Positions 1-4,857 of a stretch of DNA of 5,514 bases are shown piece by piece. Within the stretch, counting starts at the first letter, position 1. Each line of letters opens with the position of its first letter. The stretch is from contig CAOTKV010000024.1 in the NCBI GenBank assembly GCA_948530865.1, positions 24,271-29,784 of the forward strand, given 5' to 3'. The position numbers and the translations under genes were made by a program. The notes under the pieces are model-generated. The model did no database searches. It saw nothing but the letters and a program-made list of their open reading frames with translations, and was not told the origin of the DNA. Origin of the DNA: an uncultured Clostridia bacterium (GTDB lineage: Bacteria; Bacillota; Clostridia; TANB77; CAG-508).

Positions 1-998
1 TCTGATAATTGATAAATTATATTAAGCAATCTTTCTTCATCTGTTATATCAGCTAATTTTTTTATCTCAACAATTTCATTTTCTGAATATAGATTCAATT
101 TATTAGTAGATTTATAAACCAAAATATCTTTAAAATATTTTATTACTTCCCATAAAAAATTATATAAATCTTTTCCATCTTCTATTACATTATCAACAGC
201 TTCTAAAGAAGCAACAGCATCACATTCTAATATTCCGCGAGATAATTTATTTATATATTCTAAACTTGGAAGTCCTACCAATTCTTTTACTTCTTGAATT
301 GTAATATTTTCCGAATTTTCTTGACTACATCTTTCCAAAATACTAATAGCGTCTCTCATATGACCTTCAGAAAGCACTGCAATTATTTTTAAAGCTTCTT
401 CATCAATCTTTATATCTGCACCTTCACAAATAACTTTTAATCTTTTAATTATATCTTGCTCTGGAATTTTCTTAAAATCAAATCTTTGACATCTTGAAAG
501 AATTGTCATTGGAAGTTTTTGTGGCTCAGTAGTAGCCAAAATAAATTTTACATGTTCTGGTGGTTCTTCTAGCGTTTTAAGGAGTGCATTAAACGCTCCT
601 GTTGAAAGCATATGTACCTCATCTATTATATATACTCTATATTTTGCTTTTGTTGGTAAAAAATTAACTTCATCTCTAATACTTCTAATATCTTCTACAC
701 TATTATTTGATGCAGCATCCATTTCGACAACATCTGTTAAAGAACCATCTAAAATTTCCTTACAAATTTCACATTCATTACAAGGTTCACCATTTTGAGG
801 ATTTAAGCAATTTACAACCCTAGACATTATTTTAGCAGAAGTTGTTTTTCCAGTTCCTCTTCCACCAGTAAATAAATATGCATGACCAACTCTTCCAGAC
901 ATTACTTGGTTTCTTAATGTTTTAGTTATATGTTCTTGCCCAACCATATCTGAAAATTTTAATGGTCTAAAATTTCTATAAAGCGCTGTATATGACAT
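1..998 (-). CDS. dnaX: DNA polymerase III subunit gamma/tau, 3' end outside window
   Basis: This gene encodes the ATPase subunit of the clamp loader, which loads the sliding clamp on DNA and, as tau, links polymerase cores at the replication fork. About 332 N-terminal codons are visible, starting MSYTALYRNFRP. The Walker A motif GGRGTGKTT spans residues 45-53. The zinc-module cysteines are C64, C73, C76 and C79. Walker B with DEVH is at 124-129, ATTEPQKLP at 155-163, the SRC motif at 168-170, and the sensor-II-like EGHMRDA near residue 217. All catalytic motifs of domains I-III are intact. The ATG at 998 follows a strong TAAGGAGGG site (1002-1010). The tau-specific C-terminus, and any frameshift site that would produce gamma, lie beyond the left edge. 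The gene follows the SRP RNA, as in Bacillus subtilis. It is either read through from the SRP promoter or uses a weak promoter that I cannot see. Confidence 0.97.
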   Translation of the reverse strand, partial: MSYTALYRNFRPLKFSDMVGQEHITKTLRNQVMSGRVGHAYLFTGGRGTGKTTSAKIMSRVVNCLNPQNGEPCNECEICKEILDGSLTDVVEMDAASNNSVEDIRSIRDEVNFLPTKAKYRVYIIDEVHMLSTGAFNALLKTLEEPPEHVKFILATTEPQKLPMTILSRCQRFDFKKIPEQDIIKRLKVICEGADIKIDEEALKIIAVLSEGHMRDAISILERCSQENSENITIQEVKELVGLPSLEYINKLSRGILECDAVASLEAVDNVIEDGKDLYNFLWEVIKYFKDILVYKSTNKLNLYSENEIVEIKKLADITDEERLLNIIYQLS

Positions 999-1001
999 AT
1001 T

Positions 1002-1010
1002 CCCTCCTTA
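1002..1010 (-). promoter_or_regulatory. Ribosome binding site of dnaX
   Basis: The minus strand reads TAAGGAGGG and lies 3 bases before the dnaX ATG at 998. It is close to a full anti-Shine-Dalgarno match and fixes the start codon. It lies only about 14 bases past the base of the SRP RNA helix, so translation of dnaX begins almost directly after that RNA. Confidence 0.85.
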
Positions 1011-1023
1011 TCCTAAACAAAAT

Positions 1024-1140
1024 GACTTCCCTTAAGGAAGGCATGCGAAATCACATAAATACACTACTTATCGCTGCTTTCTTCCGAACCTGACGAGATT
1101 CATAGCTTTTTATTGAAGCATACCTTCCTTAAGAAAAGCC
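1024..1140 (-). ncRNA. ffs: Signal recognition particle RNA, short 4.5S type
   Basis: This is the RNA of the signal recognition particle. It binds Ffh and directs ribosomes making membrane and exported proteins to the membrane. The diagnostic apical domain reads GTCAGGTTCGGAAGAAAGC followed by AGCG near 1071-1095, with the GGAA tetraloop closed by UUC/GAA and the asymmetric loop CAGG/AGCAG. The ends form a long helix: the 5' arm GGCTTTTCTTAAGGAAGG (from 1140) pairs with the 3' arm CCTTCCTTAAGGGAAGTC (to 1024), allowing G-U pairs. Four more pairs may extend the helix to about 1144/1020. The RNA is about 117 nt, so there is no room for the Alu domain of the roughly 270 nt B. subtilis scRNA. The location just before dnaX is the familiar Firmicutes position. 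Exact ends are estimated from the helix; the mature 5' end may lie up to about 10 bases upstream. Confidence 0.93.
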
Positions 1141-1157
1141 ACTTAATTTTCGAATAG

Positions 1158-1186
1158 ATTATATAATGGATTTTCTTATTTTGCAA
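1158..1186 (-). promoter_or_regulatory. Sigma-A type promoter of the SRP RNA
   Basis: On the minus strand, TTGCAA (-35, 1181-1186) and a perfect TATAAT (-10, 1158-1163) are separated by exactly 17 bases. Initiation would fall near 1150-1153, about 10 bases ahead of the helical body of the SRP RNA. The -35 box starts only 7 bases past the stop codon of the preceding gene, so the promoter fits tightly in the gap. It suits a strongly expressed stable RNA and may also supply dnaX. Confidence 0.88.
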
Positions 1187-1193
1187 TACTTTT

Positions 1194-1916
1194 TTATACT
1201 CTTTTAAATACTACATTATTAAAATCTGTTATTTCTTTGTGTGATGATCCTTCTTCTATAATAGTATCAATTGGCATTTCTATACTTACTGTACCTTTAT
1301 AATTTATATTATCACTAGTTGTAATTATAATATCAAAACTGGCAGAAAATTTTATTTCTTCCAATGAAATATTTAAATTCTTAAGTAAATTACCATCATA
1401 AATAATTTGTTCATTTTCATTTGAAACATAAGTTCCTAAATCATTAAGAGAAAATCTAAAGCCTAAGACTCCACCAGTATTAGCTATCTCTAATGCTTTC
1501 ATATCATCGATTACTCCTCCTTGATATACAATTTCAGAGTTTAAATAATCTTGCTCACTATATGTATACAAATTTGAAAGTTCACCAGTAGGCCTTAACA
1601 ATTTTACATTTCCTTTTTGAGGTTTATTTACTATATTAAAATTTTCCAATTTAATTTCTTTAATTGTTAAATCTGTTTCTTCTGTTTTGTTAATATACAT
1701 ATATATATCATTTACCTGAGTAATATTTATATTCCAAATATTACTAGGATCGTCAACAATATCACCATTTACTGTACTCACAAGAAGAATTTTATTTATT
1801 GAAAATGGCAATGATTTTTCACCTTCTGCATCATATTGAATAATAATAAATGCAACAATTAATAACATTATAACTATGACTGAAACAAATAAAAATTTCT
1901 TTAAAAAATTTTTCAT
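1194..1916 (-). CDS. Membrane-anchored protein of unknown function (240 aa)
   Basis: I do not recognise a named domain. The N-terminus has a short basic start (MKNFLKKF) followed by a single hydrophobic segment at about residues 8-26. No lipobox cysteine follows, so this is probably an uncleaved signal anchor with the remaining 210 residues outside the membrane. That part is rich in alternating polar and hydrophobic stretches, suggesting beta structure. It begins IQYDAEGEKSLPFSINKI and contains no cysteines and no recognisable catalytic motif. The ATG at 1916 is set by AGGAG at 1924-1928 with a 7-base spacer. The gene begins 28 bases past the acyltransferase stop and is probably cotranscribed with it. 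It ends just before the SRP promoter. From memory, similar unnamed proteins occur in gut clostridia, but I could not check this. A role at the cell envelope is inferred only from topology and neighbours. Confidence 0.85.
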   Translation of the reverse strand: MKNFLKKFLFVSVIVIMLLIVAFIIIQYDAEGEKSLPFSINKILLVSTVNGDIVDDPSNIWNINITQVNDIYMYINKTEETDLTIKEIKLENFNIVNKPQKGNVKLLRPTGELSNLYTYSEQDYLNSEIVYQGGVIDDMKALEIANTGGVLGFRFSLNDLGTYVSNENEQIIYDGNLLKNLNISLEEIKFSASFDIIITTSDNINYKGTVSIEMPIDTIIEEGSSHKEITDFNNVVFKRV

Positions 1917-1944
1917 AATTATTCTCCTTTCATAATATAATTCA

Positions 1945-3006
1945 CTAATTGCATTGTTTTATATAAATTTTACTTTTTATTAATTTTAATATTTCATTTA
2001 ATAAAAGTGACACTAGAACTCCAAATATTGTATACATTATCCACCATGTACTGCCTTTAAACAAAACTGGAAATGTTGACATTAAAGAAATATCTCCTTT
2101 TGTAATAATTATTCCTAGTAAATTTACAAACTTAAATACTATAAAATGCAATATTACTATTGGCATTGTGTTTTTACCAATATACTCAAATATTCTATTT
2201 AATACATTTATTTTACTGATAAAATAAGATATTTCATAAATAAATATCCATCCTAAAACAGAAACTGCAATAAAAAATCTAAACCTTGTATAAATATTTA
2301 ATGACAACTCTATTGTTCCAATCTTGTTAAGTATAAGCAACATTACAAATGATAAAATTAATAATATACATTTAATTATTTTATTTAATTCCAATTTTAA
2401 TAACTTAAATTTTCTACCAATATCAAATAATATGTAACATGTAAAAAATTGCACTCCTATAAATAAAACTTCAATTTCATTAGATATTAAAAATTTACCA
2501 ATATAAAAAAATACTATAGAAATAAATAGCTGAATTAAATTACTTTTTTTAGTAAATTTATTTAGTAAACTTTCTATGATTCCATAAACTATTGTTATTG
2601 AAAATAATATTGGTAAAAACCATGTAGCACCTACCATTTCAGTAGTATTTGAAAATAGCAATGTCATAATTATTTGATAAGTAAAATCTTTAATTGTAAA
2701 ATAATTATGAGAAATTGCACTATACAAATTATTCTTTATAAAAATATTATTTAACAAAATACATATTATATTTGCAATTATATATGGCAAGTACAATCTT
2801 TTTATCTTTTTTAAAATAAAATTTTTCAATGAATTATTATCTTTCACATTATCAACTTTAAAAAAATATCCTGATAACATAAAAAATAAAGCTAAGTGAA
2901 ACAAATATACAAAATGATCAAATGGAGAGCCTGTATGTGCAAGTACAATTAATATCATGCCTATACCTCTTATAATATCCATTTGTATATTTCTCCTTTT
3001 ATCCAT
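1945..3006 (-). CDS. Membrane acyltransferase, acyltransferase-3 family
   Basis: This is a 353-residue multipass protein with about ten hydrophobic segments, typical of the acyltransferase-3 family (OafA, NolL and similar), which transfer O-acetyl groups to surface sugars or other envelope molecules. Family signs are the N-terminal D-x-x-RGIG at residues 10-16, a likely catalytic histidine H24 in LIVLAHT, FFMLSGYFF at 41-49, the basic loop KKIKRLYLPY at 66-75, TWFLP at 128-132 and NTMPIVILHF near the C-terminus. There is no extra SGNH hydrolase domain. The start at 3006 has AGGAG at 3014-3018 with a 7-base spacer and keeps the usual short basic leader. A second AGGAG (2993-2997) lies before an in-frame ATG at 2982 (Met9). 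The gene starts 45 bases after tadA ends, and no terminator is seen between them. It looks especially AT-rich. The substrate cannot be told from the sequence. Confidence 0.9.
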   Translation of the reverse strand: MDKRRNIQMDIIRGIGMILIVLAHTGSPFDHFVYLFHLALFFMLSGYFFKVDNVKDNNSLKNFILKKIKRLYLPYIIANIICILLNNIFIKNNLYSAISHNYFTIKDFTYQIIMTLLFSNTTEMVGATWFLPILFSITIVYGIIESLLNKFTKKSNLIQLFISIVFFYIGKFLISNEIEVLFIGVQFFTCYILFDIGRKFKLLKLELNKIIKCILLILSFVMLLILNKIGTIELSLNIYTRFRFFIAVSVLGWIFIYEISYFISKINVLNRIFEYIGKNTMPIVILHFIVFKFVNLLGIIITKGDISLMSTFPVLFKGSTWWIMYTIFGVLVSLLLNEILKLIKSKIYIKQCN

Positions 3007-3051
3007 TCATTTTCTCCTGTAATCTTAAATTTTATTTTATAGGTATTATAA

Positions 3052-3522
3052 TTAATGTTTTTGTCTTGCTTTATTACGATTTCTTAAAAATTTAAAAAAT
3101 TCTTTAAGTTCAATTTCACATTCCTCTTTTAATATATATTTATGAATTTCAATTTTATGATTAAATTTATAATCTTCTAATAAATTTAAAACTGAACCAC
3201 ATGCTCCAGTTTTATTATCATCAGTACCTATATATAATCTTTTTATCCTTGAATTTATTAATGCTCCTGCACACATAGAACATGGCTCTAGTGTAACATA
3301 CATATCACAGCCTAATAATCTCCAAGATTCTAATTTTTTACATGCTTTTTTTATTGCTAAAATTTCTGCATGACATGTTGCATCTTTTTTTGTTTCTTTA
3401 GTATTATGAGCTCTAGCTATAATTTTTCCATCTTTTACAATTACTGCACCAACTGGAACTTCTTCAATTTCTAAAGCTTTCTTTGCCTCTTTTAAGGCTT
3501 CCCTCATAAACTTTTCTTCCAA
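3052..3522 (-). CDS. tadA: tRNA-specific adenosine-34 deaminase
   Basis: The enzyme deaminates A34 to inosine in the anticodon of tRNA-Arg(ACG), allowing one tRNA to read CGU, CGC and CGA. The 156-residue length matches the family. The zinc-dependent deaminase signature is complete: H51-A-E53 (zinc ligand and catalytic glutamate) and P80-C81-S-M-C84 (two zinc cysteines). Also typical are VPVGAVIVKDG at 22-32 and the asparagine of AHNTKET at 38-44. The start is TTG at 3522, chosen because AGGAG at 3531-3535 lies 8 bases upstream and because it keeps the helix EEKFMREALKEAKKA seen in homologues. The first ATG (Met6, 3506) has a poorer site. The gene begins 23 bases after tRNA-Arg(CCU) and is probably cotranscribed with it. 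That tRNA has C34 and is not a TadA substrate. Confidence 0.96.
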   Translation of the reverse strand: MEEKFMREALKEAKKALEIEEVPVGAVIVKDGKIIARAHNTKETKKDATCHAEILAIKKACKKLESWRLLGCDMYVTLEPCSMCAGALINSRIKRLYIGTDDNKTGACGSVLNLLEDYKFNHKIEIHKYILKEECEIELKEFFKFLRNRNKARQKH

Positions 3523-3530
3523 ATTTATTA

Positions 3531-3535
3531 CTCCT
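3531..3535 (-). promoter_or_regulatory. Ribosome binding site supporting the TTG start of tadA
   Basis: AGGAG on the minus strand is placed 8 bases before TTG at 3522. It is 24 bases from the first in-frame ATG at 3506, too far to serve it, so the site favours the TTG start. Confidence 0.78.
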
Positions 3536-3545
3536 ATAAATCTTA

Positions 3546-3621
<76 letters not shown>

Positions 3622-3633
3622 ATTTATTTTATT

Positions 3634-3662
3634 ATTATAATAAACTTATTCTTAAAAATCAA
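3634..3662 (-). promoter_or_regulatory. Promoter of tRNA-Arg and tadA
   Basis: The minus strand shows TTGATT (3657-3662) and a perfect TATAAT (3634-3639) separated by 17 bases. The -10 box ends 12 bases before the tRNA 5' end, so the transcript would begin a few bases ahead of the mature tRNA. The promoter lies just past the terminator of the DUF4097-like gene, marking a boundary between two transcription units. Confidence 0.85.
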
Positions 3663-3670
3663 GTTATTCT

Positions 3671-3709
3671 AAAATAAAAAACAACCTGTGCCACATTAAG
3701 TGGCACAGG
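3671..3709 (-). terminator. Intrinsic terminator of the DUF4097-like gene
   Basis: A perfect 10-bp stem, CCTGTGCCAC/GTGGCACAGG (3709-3700 with 3694-3685), encloses the loop TTAAT. On the minus strand it is followed by the U-rich tract TTGTTTTTTATTTT (3684-3671). One G-U and one A-U pair can extend the stem. It lies 28 bases after the stop at 3737. The plus strand has no comparable T-run, so it acts in one direction. Confidence 0.95.
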
Positions 3710-3736
3710 CTCAAAAAATATTTTTATCAATTTTTA

Positions 3737-4726
3737 TTATGAAATTTCAATATCCCCAGAGGTGGTTGTAACATTTACTTTTGCTGTAAATCCTCCTCTG
3801 TCAACGTGGCTAAAATCAATATCTCCTGACTTTGTTTTAGGAGACAAATTAATAGTTCCTACATTATCAAAATCAATCTCAACATCTCCACATGTAGTTG
3901 TCACATCTAAAACGATGTCGCTCATAGCATGAGTTTTAATTTCAATATCACCTTTATGAGCATTGATAATAGCATTTTGAAATTTTGCCTTTGTTTCAAC
4001 ATCTCCCTTATATGTATCTATTTTAAGCTTTTTGCTCGAAACATTTTTATGAACATCAATATCTCCTGATTCTGTTTCAATACTGATTGAATCACTTGTT
4101 ACATAGTTTAATTCCACATCACCTGAAGAAGATTTGAGGTTGGTTGAAACCTTAGAAGCGATATTTTCAATTTCAATGTCACCTTTTTGAGTTTTAACTT
4201 GAAGGAAACCTGTCGATACATTTTTATTAATTTCAACATCTCCTGTTTCTGTTTCTACTTGAATTCCCTCAGTTGCGCTTACCTTCTGTATTGTTACGTC
4301 TCCAGAGCAAGTAGTAACATCAATACCATTTACAGAAATAAAATCAACAAAATCTACATCCGACGACTTTCCATCAACCTTTATCTGATTGAACTTCTTT
4401 TTTGAAGGAATAGCAACATTTAGAATGATATTCCCATAAAAGTTATCATTATTAATTCTTGATGTAACAATATATTCTCCTTTTTCGTGTTTTGTCTCAA
4501 GAATAACTTTTGCGTTTGTATCTACATATGCATACAACCCAATTTCGATATCAGACGATTCTGATGCCGTTATCTCAAGATCTACATTAGATGGATATAT
4601 TGTTATCCGGTCTATTCCCTCTGAGCTTTGTACTTTTTTCTCGCCAATTAATCTCTTTTCCATATTCCCGATACCAACTGACATTTTGACTAAATTTCCA
4701 AAAAAGCTGATTTTTCGATTACCCAT
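3737..4726 (-). CDS. DUF4097-like beta-repeat protein with ten GD repeats
   Basis: This 329-residue protein resembles the DUF4097 (LiaG-like, adhesin-like) family of right-handed beta-repeat folds. From residue 141 to the end it carries ten copies of x-G-D-(V/I)-(E/D/T)-hydrophobic, with glycines at 142, 162, 182, 202, 221, 241, 259, 280, 301 and 324. A degenerate copy (KSSDVDF, 120-126) comes before them. The roughly 20-residue period fits one coil of a beta-solenoid per repeat. Residues 37-118 form a different, strand-rich N-terminal part. There is no signal peptide, membrane segment or sorting signal, so the product looks cytoplasmic. The ATG at 4726 follows AGGAGG at 4735-4740, and the gene ends at a strong terminator. 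GC looks higher than in its neighbours. DUF4097 genes are often found with envelope-stress or regulator genes, but no such partner is visible here. The biochemical role is unknown. Confidence 0.9.
   Translation of the reverse strand: MGNRKISFFGNLVKMSVGIGNMEKRLIGEKKVQSSEGIDRITIYPSNVDLEITASESSDIEIGLYAYVDTNAKVILETKHEKGEYIVTSRINNDNFYGNIILNVAIPSKKKFNQIKVDGKSSDVDFVDFISVNGIDVTTCSGDVTIQKVSATEGIQVETETGDVEINKNVSTGFLQVKTQKGDIEIENIASKVSTNLKSSSGDVELNYVTSDSISIETESGDIDVHKNVSSKKLKIDTYKGDVETKAKFQNAIINAHKGDIEIKTHAMSDIVLDVTTTCGDVEIDFDNVGTINLSPKTKSGDIDFSHVDRGGFTAKVNVTTTSGDIEIS
3747..4306 (-). repeat. Protein-level tandem repeat of about 20 residues
   Basis: Ten GD repeats are encoded here at intervals of 20, 20, 20, 19, 20, 18, 21, 21 and 23 residues. 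The residue before each GD is, in order, S, T, K, S, S, K, K, C, S, S. The copies have diverged in DNA sequence, so this is an old, structurally constrained array and not a recent DNA expansion. The two cysteines of the protein (C140 and C279) lie just before the first and eighth GD. Confidence 0.85.
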
Positions 4727-4734
4727 ATTTTTTT

Positions 4735-4740
4735 CCTCCT
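4735..4740 (-). promoter_or_regulatory. Ribosome binding site of the DUF4097-like gene
   Basis: A perfect AGGAGG lies 8 bases ahead of the ATG at 4726. It supports that start over the later methionines M15 and M22. Confidence 0.85.
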
Positions 4741-4771
4741 ATTGTTGCTTGTTTTTTTATGTTGCTACTAC

Positions 4772-4787
4772 AGTAATACTTATTACT
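4772..4787. promoter_or_regulatory. Palindrome in the DUF4097-like leader, possible operator
   Basis: AGTAATA-CT-TATTACT is a perfect 7-bp inverted repeat with a 2-base centre. It lies between the predicted promoter and the ribosome binding site, about 35-50 bases past the expected transcription start. It also overlaps a weaker -10-like TATAAG (4786-4791). The shape suits a dimeric repressor of the GntR or similar type, but no regulator gene is in the window. In such AT-rich DNA, chance is a real alternative. Confidence 0.4.
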
Positions 4788-4828
4788 TATATAGGATTTT
4801 ATATAATTCCAATCTCCATATCTTTTTT

Positions 4829-4857
4829 ATTATAGCATAATATATACTATTTTTCAA
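4829..4857 (-). promoter_or_regulatory. Promoter of the DUF4097-like gene
   Basis: TTGAAA (4852-4857) and a perfect TATAAT (4829-4834) are spaced by 17 bases on the minus strand. The -35 box lies inside the last codons of the upstream surface protein gene. The implied leader before the ATG at 4726 is about 95 bases and includes the palindrome at 4772-4787. Confidence 0.72.

Noticed and set aside
3045..3050. TATAAT between tadA and the acyltransferase as a promoter
   Set aside because: No reasonable -35 box or extended -10 is found at 16-18 base spacing, and TATAAT-like words are common in such AT-rich DNA.
3741..4306. CRISPR-like or DNA satellite array suggested by recurring TCTCC/TCACC words
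   Set aside because: The words are codons for Gly-Asp in the protein repeats, with uneven spacing and diverged sequence. There are no constant repeats or unique spacers.
4187..4405. Open frame of 72 codons on the plus strand inside the DUF4097-like gene
   Set aside because: It is antisense to a well-supported repeat protein, lacks a convincing ribosome binding site and has no recognisable composition. It is a shadow frame.
4786..4815. Second promoter (TTGGAA / TATAAG) nearer the DUF4097-like gene
   Set aside because: The spacing is only 15 bases and the boxes are weaker than TTGAAA-17-TATAAT at 4829-4857. It remains a minor alternative that would put the palindrome at the start site.
4829..4846. 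Hairpin ATTAT-GCT-ATAAT after the surface protein stop as terminator
   Set aside because: The stem is short and has only A-T pairs. It is followed by an A-run and not a U-run on the minus strand, and it overlaps the -10 region.
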